From Sordaria brevicollis (lineage: Eukaryota; Ascomycota; Sordariomycetes; Sordariales; Sordariaceae): a DNA stretch of 64,000 bases. Below are positions 1 to 12,046 of this stretch, in pieces (the first letter of the stretch is position 1; each line of letters opens with the position of its first letter). The notes below the pieces were generated by a model. It ran no database searches. It was given only the letters and a program-made list of their open reading frames with translations, and was not told where the DNA came from. The stretch covers positions 2,604,001 to 2,668,000 of the forward strand of contig JAUTDP010000008.1 of assembly GCA_033439795.1 (NCBI GenBank), given 5' to 3'. Both the position numbers and the translations under genes were made by a program.

Positions 1-911
1 TGACCAGGCTCCCACCCACTCACCCACAACGCGTCCAGTGCCGTACCGGGACTCTCAGCGTGATCCCTGCCGCACTGGCCACCCCACCGCTTTGGCTTCA
101 CTCAGAAGGGGAAAGAACGGTCAGAGCCAATCACAGCCTTGTGGCAATCGCGTTGGCCGATACAGCATTCATCAGCACGCTAATCCGTTTGAAGCTAGAC
201 CAGCTGCTCTGCCACTCCTGACGCAGCTGGGCTGGTTATGGTACCGGTACCTGCAATGGATGTTACTGCAGCGACGTGTCACCACTCCCAGGACCCGTTC
301 ATTCCATCGACCTCAATGCGGCTCAACTGAGAGCTTCCACTTTGTGTCGAGTTGTTTCCACAGTTCAGATTCCGCCACAACACAAGCCTTTGCTTCACTG
401 GGACGTTTGCAATTGAGCTCTTCCACATGCGGGAACAAAGGACCATCCCTTTGAAGCTTGCGCATAACAGAATAACAAACCTCATTATTACTTAGCCAGC
501 CATGCTATTCCAGAGCGTGTGGCGTTGTCTACCTACTGACTGGTGACAACCGTGATCCAGGCCGAACAAAAACTGAAATGCAGTGCTATGGTCTGCTCCT
601 CTGCGTTGGACCAGCCATGGGTATCGTATCAACTAATTTTTGGCCCATTCGATCCTCCCGAGCCCGAGACCTTGTAACTGTCCTGCTTTGTCCATTCGTT
701 TCTTCCTTTGTGTGCCGGAATCCTAGGCTTCCCTTGCATATCGGCTGCGCCCCGGCTCTATCTCTGTCCCCTCACACTCGTTGCCCCTAGAGGGAGAGCT
801 GCCCCTGTAGGATGTGCCCCGTTTCAACCAAGTGATGCGACTGTGGTATCGTGCGCGACTTCGATAAGTAGCTGCCCCCTTTCCATCTTACAGATTTGCG
901 GATGCTGTGCC
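1..911. other. Left-edge intergenic region
   Basis: I see no supported gene. The reading frames that are open here have no recognisable domain or start context and overlap each other on both strands. The right part should contain the 3' untranslated region of OST4, which is transcribed leftward. Base composition is ordinary, with no sign of RIP. Confidence 0.5.
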
Positions 912-1085
912 TTATTTCGCCTTGGACGGGGCTGCTGCTACTTTCGCTGACTTCTTGTCGTGGAGAGCATCGGATTCTGCAAGATCTTCGGCGTTGGTCT
1001 CGAGGAAGTGGTGAAGAACAATAAGAACCATGGCCGCGCATCCGAGGACGATGGCAATACGGTAAAGTTCGCCGTCGGTAATCAT
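912..1085 (-). CDS. OST4: OST4, oligosaccharyltransferase subunit 4 (57 aa)
   Basis: This small integral subunit of the oligosaccharyltransferase of the ER membrane helps hold the Stt3 and Ost3/Ost6 subcomplex together during N-glycosylation. The single exon encodes 57 residues beginning MITDGELYRIAIVLG. A hydrophobic transmembrane helix at about residues 8-27 is followed by HHFLETNAEDL and a short Lys/Ala-rich tail. The start (M-I-T/S-D), the position of the helix and the H-F-L-E segment match the Ost4 family. Yeast Ost4 has 36 residues, so the tail is about 20 residues longer, which I recall as usual in filamentous fungi. The gene is too short for common ORF cut-offs and is easily missed. 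It is transcribed away from TMA46, from which it is separated by 749 bp. Confidence 0.9.
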   Translation of the reverse strand: MITDGELYRIAIVLGCAAMVLIVLHHFLETNAEDLAESDALHDKKSAKVAAAPSKAK

Positions 1086-1834
1086 CGTGCCGTCGTTGGG
1101 AAAGAGAAAGTTGGTGTCGAGTGCTCGTTCGGTGCTTTACAGGTAGCTATAGACTTGTTGCGACTCGCAGCGCTTGGAGGGGAGTTCAAGTGGGTCTTGG
1201 GGACGCTGTTCTGCTGCTCAAGAAGCTGTCAATACGGTGGATCGTCAGACGGCCGGACAGAGAAATAAAATGGCATGCTAACTTTTATGTTGCCGATGCC
1301 AATTGAGCTACCTGTGGTGTACGAGGAAGATTGCGACTTTGATGGTGATGATATCGGTTGTCGGGTGTTATGGACAGCTTTCCACCTTGAGGGCCGCGAA
1401 TGCAGCATCAGATGTATCGGTACATCTCCATCCGTCATTTAGAGGAGGACCCGACCAAGTCACGTGGACGAACCCGAGCGAAAGACTTCATCCTTGCATG
1501 GGCCGGCTGCGCTGCCCGGGCCAACGTCAGGGCTTCTGTGGGTGGATTCTCCAGCGCTTTAAACCCCGGGCGGCGTCAGCGGGCCCATTTGGTTAGAGTT
1601 GTTTCAACCCACCCACTCGAGTTGCCTCCAACTCTTTCAAAGTGTTGTTGATCGAGATCCCCGCCTTCGTCTGCAAATCTTTTGAAGGTCACAACACGAT
1701 CTAATCACGCCCTACGCGTTCATCACCATCCACGTTGCGCCAGCGACTCGACATACGCCCGTGATCCATTAATTTGCGCATCACGACACACACAAACCCG
1801 ATTACCCGGTTCCCGATCGCGAAATTTGCCCACA
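1086..1834. promoter_or_regulatory. Divergent intergenic region OST4 / TMA46
   Basis: This 749-bp segment separates two head-to-head genes and should hold both promoters and 5' leaders. I see no TATA box or conserved operator that I would defend. The frame of TMA46 stays open upstream of its ATG to about 1682 but without another ATG. Confidence 0.4.
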
Positions 1835-2964
1835 ATGCCGCCCAAGAAGCAGGATGCGAAGGCCGGCAAGAAGCCTGCCAAGGCTGTCGAGGACAAGACC
1901 TTCGGCATGAAGAACAAGAAGGGTTCCGCCGCCCAGAAGCAGATTGCCGCCTTGCAGGCCTCGATGAAGAACGGCGGAAACGCCGAGCAGAAGCGCAAGG
2001 AGGCCGAGAAGGCGGCTCGTGAGCGCGAGAAGAAGGCCGCCGAGGAGGCCAAGAGGGAAGCCGATTTGCTTCTCAACAAGCCCGCCCAGATCCAAAAGGT
2101 TCCCTTTGGTGTCGACCCCAAGACGGTTGTCTGCATTTTTTTCAAGAAGGGCAACTGCGAAAAGGGCAAGAAGTGCAAGTTCTCCCACGACCTGGAACAG
2201 GAGCGCAAGGTTGAGAAGAAGAACCTGTACCAAGATACACGAGCAGAGGAAGAAGAGAAGAAGAAGCAGGAAACCTCGGCGGACTGGGACGAAGAAAAGC
2301 TGCGTTCCGTCGTCTTGTCCAAGAAGGGCAACCAGCGTACCACCACAGACAAGGTGTGCAAGTATTTTATCGAAGCGATTGAGGAGGGCAAGTACGGTTG
2401 GTTCTGGATTTGCCCGAACGGAGGAGACAAGTGCATGTACAAGCATGCTCTGCCACCTGGGTAAGTTGTGACTTGCACTACTATGTTTATGTGTGAACCA
2501 GCTAACACCGATTCTGTAGATTCGTTCTCAAGACTAAGGAGCAGAGGGCGGCTGAGAAGGCGCTATTGGACAAGTCGCCTCTCAGGACCCTTACTCTTGA
2601 GGAGTTCTTGGAATCCGAGAGACACAAGCTTACCGGCACCCTCACCCCCGTAACACCCGAGAGCTTCGCCAAGTGGAAGAAGGAGCGTCTCGACAAGAAG
2701 GCTGCCGAGGAGGCCGCGCGGAAGGCCAAGGAAGCGACTGGTCGTGCCCTGTTCGAGAGCGGCAACTGGAGAATGGAGGCCGATATCGATTCCGACGACG
2801 AGGGGGACGACGACGCCTGGAACTTGGAGAAGCTGCGGAAGGAGACCGAGGCCATGCAGATCAAGAAGGAGGAGGAACGTCTATCAGCTCTTCACGGTGT
2901 TCCTATTACGCTCGGCGATGCGAAGGACGTCTCAGCACTCGCCGAGCCAGCGCTTGGTACATGA
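1835..2964 (+). CDS. TMA46: CCCH zinc-finger translation factor TMA46 / ZC3H15 (DFRP1)
   Basis: Two exons (1835-2460, 2520-2964) with a 59-bp intron (donor GTAAGT, branch GCTAAC, acceptor TAG) give 356 residues, close to the 345 of yeast Tma46. The protein starts [13 protein letters not shown] and continues with a basic, Ala/Glu/Lys-rich helix (about residues 1-85). Two CCCH fingers follow: C-x7-C-x5-C-x3-H near 98-116, and a longer-spaced C...C-x6-C-x3-H near 173-203 that includes [10 protein letters not shown]. The C-terminal half has the [11 protein letters not shown] segment and the acidic [14 protein letters not shown] segment of the DFRP region. In yeast and mammals this family binds the GTPase Rbg1/DRG1 and associates with translating ribosomes. 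The start is the first ATG of the open frame with a good context (cacaATGCC). Confidence 0.93.
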
Positions 2965-4858
2965 GAGCATACCACCACAGGAGGAGAAAATACCAGCGCC
3001 GCCGCTTGTGCAAGTTACAAACCATCCAAGAGTCTGTCACTTGCTTGCGGCAGGGATCTGGCGCCCAGTTGACGAAGCTGTTGGAGTCGCTCAGTGCAGC
3101 TCACTCAGAAGTTCCCGACATCTATATCACGATATATACACGAGGCTTCAAGGAGTGAAGCCGACTTTGCTCGCACCTCCTTGAAGGAGCAGTGACAAGA
3201 ATGTCGTCAGGTTTTGGTTTTGGAAGCTCTGGTCATGAACTAGTCTAGCTCACACATAATCATAGGCATGCCCGGATCCAACATTTCGTTCCTTATTCTG
3301 CGTGTTTCGAGTGTTTGGCCGCCTTCGCCACTACCACCCCTTTCACGGACGGAGACGGACACAAGAAACTATGGGGGAATGGGCATACTACCTGGTTCAT
3401 CACATCGTCCTCCCAGATTCTCGCTCCATGGTTCAACTTGCCCGTTGGTGCATCTCGGTCAAAGGTCTCCATCCCCTTCGAAATTGGTATGGTGTGAAGG
3501 ATGACAATACGTATGTGAGGATTCGGTGCCTGGTCTTTTAGACCAATCCAAGGACAAACACATGGCTTTCGACCAGTTTTCGGATCCGACGTGGTCGTGC
3601 GCAGTATACGCTTGCGGAAGTAACTACGAAGGCAGGATGAATCCTAAAGCGATAAAAGCGTAACCGCATTGTATTCTACCTCTTTAACGTCTGAGAATGG
3701 ATCGGGAATGTGCTGCCAGTGGCCTGGTCCTCGGATGGTCTACATGTCACATGGCAATGTCAGGGGAAGTAATGTTCATCTATATTGCATGGATGGATTA
3801 AATCAGTATAAGGACCTTTAAACCGTGACTTTCAATGATTTGAATGGGAGCAATTCCTTAGCTTTTCATACGGTCCAGTAGGATAAACCATTCATTGTGG
3901 TCACCAATGCCGCTTCAACCCTTTTCGTTGCAGGACAGTTGGAAGGATCCAGTCAATACAGTCTAGGTGGTGATGATAATGATAATTCATTATTACCGTA
4001 TTCTATCTAGAAGTTCATATGGGCGCGCGGTCTAACCTACAATCCTAGTCGAGAGGAATACTGTCAAATGAATGAAACTCTCCAGCTCCATTGTCTTATC
4101 GGATTTGGCGTCTCGATGCCATCGGTCCCTGGGTGACCACACCGTCACGACCACACTGTCACGCTGGGCGACAGATATTTCCATTAACATACGGCAAATC
4201 AAAAGCTAAACAAGTGAAAACATCGTTCAATCTTTCGACCTTAACGCCATCACTGATCTCTCCCATTGATCTCATCTGATTCTATCCCCCATCCTGCGAT
4301 TGAACCACCGATTCACTCCCTTTTCATCCCATCTCACCGTTTGTTTCTTTGCTCCCCAGGCCCCACGTTCTAGTTGAAGGAACTTATATATGCTACTTTC
4401 ACCTTCACCTTCACCTGTCCATCACATTGGAGGAAGCCACGAGTCTTCGGTAATTGCTACTACGCACAGACCACTCACTGAACAGTGCGGTTGGAAGCAG
4501 TAGTTTCATTACCAACATCACGTCCAGTCGCGTCAGTCCTTCATCAACCACATCCTCTCCTATTAAACTCCAGGAAGTCCAGTGTTATTCCACCAACAAG
4601 CTTTCGTTAGCAGACGACGTCTACCACCAACTGGATAATCCTTCAAACATCAGATATTGGGTAATTGGTCACCTGCCATTTCAAAACCATCGAGCTTAGC
4701 GGTCAAAAAGTGCGTAAGGTAAACTCACTTGTTGCCCAGAGTGTCACTAATTATGCTACAGGCTCACCTAACTGGATGGCGACGGTTTTTAATCAACTCT
4801 CGTTGTAAAACTCAGATCATCTTGAACACCACATTGACCAAAGGAGAAGTTGAAAAGG
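2965..4858. other. Intergenic region and 5' leader of the C2H2/AT-hook gene
   Basis: About 1.9 kb without a supported gene. The left part is the TMA46 3' region. The right part (about 4300-4858) is pyrimidine-rich and probably the leader of the next gene. A CTTCACCTTCACCTTCACCT-like CACCTT triplicate lies near 4399-4420. The open frames here lack domains and show no convincing splice structure. Confidence 0.4.
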
Positions 4859-6502
4859 ATGCCGTACGACCCGGATCTTTTCCCGGACGAAGATCCCATC
4901 GACAATTTCAATTATGATCCAAAGGACGACTATGATGAGCTAGGCGATGACTATGATCCGGATCTAGATCCGAACCGCGAAGGAGACTATGATGAGGACG
5001 TGGATGAATTTTACGACGCAGAAGGCGCGGAGGATGAACCACCACTACAGGCGCCCGTCGAAGTTCCCCAGAATTCGAGGCGAGCGACGATCTCGCCTTC
5101 AAAACCTTCCAAGCGTGAACGACATGAAACACCAATGTCGATATCCGCCCGCGATGGGACACCAAGGTCAGTCCGGGTTGCTGTCATGCTCCCGGCAAGT
5201 GTGAATAAGGAAGCATATATCAGTGTTCCAGACGTTGCGTCACATGACGACGAGGAGGAAGATACAATGGTTGGAAATATCGTCACATCGGACCTTATGC
5301 CTCCAACCCCGAAAAGGCGGAAAATAACAGAGCGGTCGCCAACAAAACCGCTTCCTGCTGCTGCTGCCGCCGCAGCCACCTATGTACCACCGAATGTACA
5401 ACCACCACCATTTCCACTCCCAGATATCCCAGCAGCACCGCTTATCAACGCACCAAAGAAACGAGGACGGCCGTTGGGATGGAGGCCAGGCTTGTCTTAT
5501 TCCGCGATGCGAGGAAAACCCGTGCCTCCTCCAAAACCTAAAGTTCCCAAACCGCCTAAACCCGCAGGCGAGCACAAACGTCGAGGTCGTCCACCCAAGA
5601 AGCCCCATGAGCTGCCTCGAGAGATCTTCTCTAAACTTGAGCCGAGATACCTTCGCTTTCTATGCGAATGGGAGGGGTGTCCGGCCGAGCTGCATAACTT
5701 TGAGACTCTACGGAAGCATGTTTTAGTCGTCCACGGTGATTACAGACAACCACGCCGACCCTATCCATCTTCAGAACATGCACAGCAACAACATCAGGAG
5801 CCCAAGACTTGCAAATGGGCATCATGCCGTAACAAGCGCCTCCACCTACCAACAAAATTCGACTTCGAAGCCCACGTGGACGAAAACCACCTGATACCCT
5901 TCCTTTGGCACGTTGGTGATGGCCCTCGAAACACCAGCATCGAGTCTCCGGTTTCCGAGAAGCCGCTGACTATCACATCAGCCCTACCACCACCACCCAT
6001 ATTATCTACCCCCTCTTACCCCGCGGCCAAAACGACCATTTCTGCGACCAGTACAATGACTACCAAGACACCCATTCCAAAGCCCCAACCCCTACCGGCC
6101 TACCTCTTCGACGCCTCAGGCAAGCAAGTAACACCATCGGTCCGCGACCAGCTCTATGAAAACGACGAGGACAAGCGTCGGCGCCGCGCGCGTTTGGAGC
6201 GGGTTCACACCCAGCGAGACGAGAACGCAGCACCGGAGCCTGTCTATACACAGGCCGAGCGGGACGCGATGGAGGCGAGCTTGGCAGCCAAGAAGAAGAA
6301 GCAGGACGAGTTTTGGGACTATTACGATAAGGTGATGCTTCCCGTGGTAGAAGTGACCGTGCCTGCGGATGATGCAGATGCGGCGAGCGGGCAGAAGAGT
6401 GGTCCTTTGGGTAACCCGCTGAATCAGGGCAAGGAAGTGGTGAAGAAGAAGATGCTGAGTTGTGGATGGGATCCGGCGTGGAGGGGGTTATATCAGGATT
6501 GA
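4859..6502 (+). CDS. C2H2 zinc-finger / AT-hook nuclear protein
   Basis: Intronless, 547 residues from ATG 4859 (MPYDPDLFPDEDPIDNF). The first 65 residues are very acidic and Tyr-rich. A basic segment follows with two AT-hook cores, KKRGRPLG (about residue 200) and KRRGRPPKKP (about 239). Next comes a C2H2 finger near 268-291 (C-x4-C-x12-H-x4-H), and a second Cys/His cluster near 316-345 (C-x4-C...H-x4-H) that looks like a degenerate C2H2 finger. A basic helix (KRRRRARLERV) lies in the C-terminal third. The layout suggests a chromatin or DNA-binding regulator that grips the minor groove of AT-rich DNA. I do not recognise an orthologue by name, so the role is inferred from domains only. Confidence 0.8.
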   Translation: MPYDPDLFPDEDPIDNFNYDPKDDYDELGDDYDPDLDPNREGDYDEDVDEFYDAEGAEDEPPLQAPVEVPQNSRRATISPSKPSKRERHETPMSISARDGTPRSVRVAVMLPASVNKEAYISVPDVASHDDEEEDTMVGNIVTSDLMPPTPKRRKITERSPTKPLPAAAAAAATYVPPNVQPPPFPLPDIPAAPLINAPKKRGRPLGWRPGLSYSAMRGKPVPPPKPKVPKPPKPAGEHKRRGRPPKKPHELPREIFSKLEPRYLRFLCEWEGCPAELHNFETLRKHVLVVHGDYRQPRRPYPSSEHAQQQHQEPKTCKWASCRNKRLHLPTKFDFEAHVDENHLIPFLWHVGDGPRNTSIESPVSEKPLTITSALPPPPILSTPSYPAAKTTISATSTMTTKTPIPKPQPLPAYLFDASGKQVTPSVRDQLYENDEDKRRRRARLERVHTQRDENAAPEPVYTQAERDAMEASLAAKKKKQDEFWDYYDKVMLPVVEVTVPADDADAASGQKSGPLGNPLNQGKEVVKKKMLSCGWDPAWRGLYQD

Positions 6503-8608
6503 GATATTGAGCGAGAAGGGCGAAGCGGGCGATGGGTGCGGGTGAATGTGATTTTGTTTGTCCTTCGGGAGCTCATTAGTTGTAAACTTTATCTACCTAC
6601 ACCTACATATCTTGTTCATACCACAAACGGCATTCTCGTGGAAGGCTCGGGTGTTCGTGTCGAGTATATGCTATGCAGCGGGAAAATCTCGGTCATAAGC
6701 TCATCAAGCAATCTGAAACGTTCAAAGGCGGTTTTAGCCACGACTATAGTAGAGGAATGGACGAAACTCGAGGAAAATCAGAACCACAGAAAGGGAACAT
6801 GAGAAAAACCAAAGTACCCCAAAATCCTGTCACTATACCGATAGGCGAGGCGTCGGCAGCCTGAGGCAACTTCACAACCGAATTAGGCAGGTGTTTTGTT
6901 GGCAGCGTGGGTGTGGTATGTATAAGAACTCATGGTGGTACAGCAGCATTGCGGTCAAAGTGAATGTGGCATTGCTATTACGATATATGGCTTTGGTAGA
7001 ATAGGGCCGATGAAAAGGATATTTTACTTCCTAGATGGATAAAAAAAGTTTTTTCCAACTCTTGAGGCGAGGAAAGAAAGCCACATCGAACTTGAAAGCG
7101 TCCACTACATATCAAGGTCACCGATTTGAGTTTCCGGGGTAGGCTTGGCTTCCCCAGCTTAACGGGGATCTACTAAAGTGGAACTTGGTTGTCTTGGCTA
7201 TGTACTTCGTTCGTTGCCTAGGCTGAACAATTGTGACGAGAAAAAAAGAAGGAAAGATAGGACAAAAGGGTCCAAATTGCACGGAAGAAAGGTTATGCTC
7301 CGAATGGTTGCCGACGGGAAGAAATTTGTACGTTGAGTCTTTCAGATCTAACCAACGCCTGCCTAGGAACATGATTCAAGAAAGAGACATTTTGGGCTCA
7401 TTATGCAGTACAGCGTGACTTCTCGTCTTCGCTGTTAACCTATTTTCGAAGCAAGCAGAGTGAACTGATGAGAACAGAGAAGTTGATGGTGATAATGATG
7501 ATCTGCCACTGCAGCCGTTCCATCATCCATATGCATGACTTTCTGAATCCATAAGAGTCTGGATCCATCAAGACGTTGCCAAGCTCTGCGAGATTTGGTG
7601 GCGGGGATTCAGGGACCTGAAGGATTGCAATCCAACAGAAACCAAGCATCCAATTGAGCTTTGCGGCTGCGTGTTGTTGGGACGGTAGGGACGGGCTGGT
7701 TCTGAGACATCATACTTGGGACACCCCAACGAAGTAGGCACCTTCGTTACACGTAACATGATGGATATTACCACGCATACAACTGCTATGTTGACAAGCG
7801 AATCTGAAGCACCAAGAGCCCCACCATAGACGGACCAGACGGATTAAACTTCACTTTGCTGATAAATGCAGTTTTTTCGATGAATGATGGATTGAAATAT
7901 GGCGTGCCATGCTGATAAATGACTGGATGAGAGAACTTGCAAAAAAGAAGGCGCAGTTCAGCGGTTCGGGCAGCGGTTGGAGTCTCGTTTTCATAGTGCT
8001 CCCGTCGGCGTGCGCCGGAAGGTCCCGTGACACTCCACCAGTCTGAGAGATCCAAAGACCTTGGAAACAGGCAGCCTCCTTGGAGCCTTTGGACACCATG
8101 TTTCGACCATCCGATCTCGATTGATAACGACGCACTAACAAAAGATCACCACAGTTGAGTGCTCACCGGCTAGGGAGCCGCTAAGACCCGATATTGATTT
8201 CACTGTTCGCTTTAGCAGAAGAGCCGAAGCAAAACAGCTTTCGCCTCCAACCAGCCGGCCTGTCGCAGTAGAGTGCCCAGCAGCGACGCCTGCAAGCCCA
8301 TTGGACGGCGTGCTGGAAGTGGAAGGTGGCCGTCGGCCAGCAGAGGCAGTGAGAAAGAGAAGAGTGGGCACAGGCGCAACTGGCTCGGTCCTGTCATCTG
8401 TTATCCACTCGGCCATCCACTCTTTCGACATCTCTACACCACCGGCCACCCAGGCACTGCCAGACCACCCGCTGCACCCAGCACCCTCCACTGCATTGGC
8501 ACCTCGCGCACTCGCAGTCCAGCGCACCTTGGCACCCCCCCGTCTTTCCCCCTTCCTCCCATCCAAGTCGCATCATGGACTCGTCTTCATGAGCATTACA
8601 TCACAAGG
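6503..8608. other. Intergenic region and long leader of nrc-2
   Basis: About 2.1 kb without a supported gene. The last part (about 8270-8608) keeps the nrc-2 frame open upstream of its ATG for 112 codons but has no in-frame ATG, so I treat it as 5' leader. The region 6900-8100 has no coding signal on either strand. Confidence 0.4.
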
Positions 8609-10685
8609 ATGCCGTCCACAAAGAACGCCAACGGCGAAGGCCATTTCCCCTCGCGCCTCAAGCAATTCTTCCGCATCAATTCCGGCTCCAAAGACCACAA
8701 GGACCGCGATGCCAACACCACCTCCAGCTCCCACGGCGGAGCACCACGCGCCGACTCCAAGACGCCCTCTGGCTTCCGTCAGTCCCGTTTCTTCAGCGTC
8801 GGCCGCCTTCGCAGCACCACGGTCGTGAGCGAGGGCAATCCGCTCGACGAATCCATGAGTCCGACCGCACACGCGAACCCGTACTTTGCCCATCAGGGCC
8901 AACCGGGCCTGCGCCATCACAACGACGGCTCGGTTCCGCCCAGCCCGCCCGACACGCCCTCGCTCAAGGTCGACGGCCCCGAAGGCTCGCAACAGCCTAC
9001 CACTGCTACAAAGGAAGAGCTTGCGAGGAAACTGAGGAGGGTCGCCAGCGCCCCGAACGCACAGGGCCTGTTTTCAAAGGGCCAGGGCAATGGTGACCGC
9101 CCTGCTACGGCCGAGCTCAGCAAGGAGCCGCTTGAGGAGAGCAAGGACTCCAACACGGTCGGTTTCGCAGAACAACAAAAGCCAACCAACGACTCCTCCA
9201 CAAGTCTGGCTTCCCCCGATGCCGATGGTCTCGGAGCGCTGCCTCCTCCCATCCGCCAGTCACCGCTTGCCTTCCGCAGAACATACAGCTCAAACTCCAT
9301 CAAGGTCCGCAATGTCGAGGTCGGCCCCCAGAGCTTCGACAAGATCAAATTGATCGGCAAGGGCGATGTGGGCAAGGTATATCTAGTCAAGGAGAAGAAG
9401 AGCGGGAGGTTATATGCTATGAAGGGTACGTCTGCGCATCCATCCTGCACACTGTCTAACCCCTTACTGACAAGCAAACCATAACAGTCCTGAGCAAGAA
9501 GGAAATGATCAAGCGCAACAAGATTAAGAGAGCCTTGGCCGAGCAGGAAATTCTTGCCACAAGCAACCATCCTTTCATCGTGACTTTATATCACTCCTTC
9601 CAGTCCGAGGACTATCTCTACCTCTGCATGGAATACTGCAGTGGTGGCGAGTTCTTCAGGGCGCTCCAGACGCGTCCCGGCAAGTGCATTCCCGAGGATG
9701 ATGCTCGCTTTTACGCCGCAGAGGTTACTGCCGCGCTCGAATACCTACATCTCATGGGATTCATTTACCGGGATCTCAAGCCAGAGAGTACGTTTCCACC
9801 CTTTTCCCACCTTTCATCATGCCGATCATTTCGCATAACTGACTGTCGATCATTACAGATATCTTGCTCCATCAGTCTGGCCATATTATGCTTTCAGATT
9901 TCGATCTGTCCAAGCAGTCCGACCCCGGTGGCAAGCCCACCATGATCATTGGTAAGAACGGCACAAGTACGTCGTCATTGCCGACCATCGACACCAAGTC
10001 ATGCATAGCAAACTTCCGCACAAACTCCTTTGTGGGTACGGAAGAATACATTGCCCCCGAAGTCATTAAGGGAAGCGGGCATACCAGTGCAGTAGATTGG
10101 TGGACATTAGGCATTCTCATCTATGAAATGCTCTACGGAACTACCCCTTTCAAGGGAAAGAACCGTAACGCGACCTTCGCCAACATCCTCAGGGAAGATA
10201 TTCCCTTCCCTGATCATGCCGGCGCGCCGCAAATATCAAAGTAAGTCCTGCCCTCCTTGTCAATGACACTTTCGTATCTTGACTGTTTGCTAACTACGGT
10301 GCTTAGCCTTTGCAAATCACTCATCCGTAAACTACTTATCAAGGACGAGAACCGCCGTCTGGGTGCGCGTGCTGGCGCATCCGACATCAAGACTCACCCC
10401 TTTTTTAGGACGACACAATGGGCTTTGATTCGTCACATGAAGCCACCCATTGTCCCCAACCAGGGCCGTGGCATTGATACACTAAACTTCCGCAACGTTA
10501 AGGAAAGTGAGAGCGTGGATATCAGCGGGTCGAGGCAGATGGGTCTCAAGGGGGAACCGCTTGAGAGCGGCATGGTAACACCAGGCGAAAATGCTGTGGA
10601 TCCATTCGAAGAGTTCAACAGCGTCACATTACACCACGATGGCGATGAAGAGTATCACTCCGATCATACTTACGAAAAGCGATAA
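8609..10685 (+). CDS. nrc-2: NRC-2, AGC-family Ser/Thr kinase (Fpk1/Kin82 flippase-kinase type)
   Basis: Four exons (8609-9425, 9488-9787, 9859-10240, 10307-10685) give 625 residues; introns are 62, 71 and 66 bp. The N-terminal 240 residues are Ser/Pro-rich and disordered. The kinase domain starts near 242 ([18 protein letters not shown]) with the ATP-binding Lys at YAMK (about 271). The catalytic loop is YRDLKPEN (about 364). The magnesium-binding motif is DFD, not DFG (about 385), a hallmark of the Fpk1/phototropin-like AGC branch. An insert precedes the [14 protein letters not shown] activation segment. The end carries [18 protein letters not shown] and a Phe-containing tail. Neurospora NRC-2 represses entry into conidiation; yeast Fpk1 phosphorylates aminophospholipid flippases. 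The length and N-terminus ([13 protein letters not shown]) agree with NRC-2 as I know it. Confidence 0.93.
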
Positions 10686-12046
10686 GGAGGCTTTATCAAG
10701 TCCCTACCTTTTCGGGCCAACTCTATCAACGGCCTGTCCTGGAGGACCGCGGATGATCGGTGACTCCGTCATATCCCACTCCTTTCCCTTGGCGTCTTGT
10801 CGCGAGGCGTCTCATGACGGTTTTGGACGCACGACATGCCGTTTTCTGTTTTCTGTTTTATTACTTGCAGGGCTGAAATATGCCTGCCTATAGCGTGGTT
10901 CGTCTCGTTTGCACACTTCACTCATTTTAGACCAACACGTGGACATGAGCGCTCAGAGGACTTTGTTTAAGGGGTTTGGTTCGACCATAATCATTTCTAT
11001 CTTCATCTGAAGGAGTTACAAGGCGGTGGCGTTTTTTTTGGACGGGAAGGCCAGGACGAAAGAGGGATTGAAAGAAAGAAACCAGCGGCAGTTGAGGAGA
11101 CCAGACAAAGCTTTTATTATTTATACGGCATTTAACTTGTTGGAGGAGAGAAAAGCAATCGGTGGTATTTGGTGGTGGAGTGGTGACGATTGGGAAAAAG
11201 TATCTAGTCATGAGATATTGGAAAGAATCGGTGTAACACGAATGGAATCACAACGTAAATACAATGATAGTGTACGATGCGAGGATTGACCCAGATTGAT
11301 GTTGAGAGCTCTCAAGCCCGATGAAGTTATATTTTTGCCAAGGGCCATTTATATCCACGAGTTTTACCACACGGGAGTCATATCCAAACAGAAGATGGTT
11401 GTCGGACTCTCGATATTGACGCCATCCGAATCCGTCTACGTCTTTTGGCTTTTGCATTGCTGGATTGGGGATCTGAGCGGCTGGCATTTGGATACGGACC
11501 CGACATTTGCCGTGGCCATGGTCGTTTATCGTCGCTTCTCTGGTCGTCTGTGGTCCATAGTAACTTCCTGTCGCGTTGACCAGGTGGACGGTAGGTAGTT
11601 TCCGGCTCGGAAATGAGGAACTGAGGAAACGCCGAAAGTACCTGCCGGATCAAGCAGAGACAAGCACACTCCGCCGCCGTCGTAATGAGAAGGAACGGAA
11701 GGAACAACCAAAATCCTGAGCGAGTGCTCATCGCTCACCACTGCAAAGCCAGGGGCAACCAGACTGACACTCAAACAGCAGGAACGATGCGACTAGTATC
11801 ATCCGTCTACAGTGCCAGACACCATGACGGTTCCTAACCCCTTCTCCCTCTGTGAAGGCATCAAAGCTGGAAGGAACACCTACGTGGGTGAAAGAAGGTG
11901 GTCTCGGAGAAACTGAACAATGAAGATGCGCTGGACAATTCTCGTCCTCCTTCGTTTCATTTGGTGAGCCCTGCACCATCACCAACGAAACCCTCAGCGT
12001 GTGGGAGTCCCCAAACAAACAAACGCCCACGAAACACTGAATCGCT
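10686..12046. other. Intergenic region downstream of nrc-2
   Basis: About 1.36 kb without a supported gene. It contains the nrc-2 3' region and the promoter and leader of the CorA-like gene. Both genes point right. Open frames on both strands lack domain signals. Confidence 0.4.

Noticed and set aside
1723..2508. 261-codon minus-strand open frame
   Set aside because: Antisense shadow of the Lys/Ala/Glu-rich TMA46 exon.
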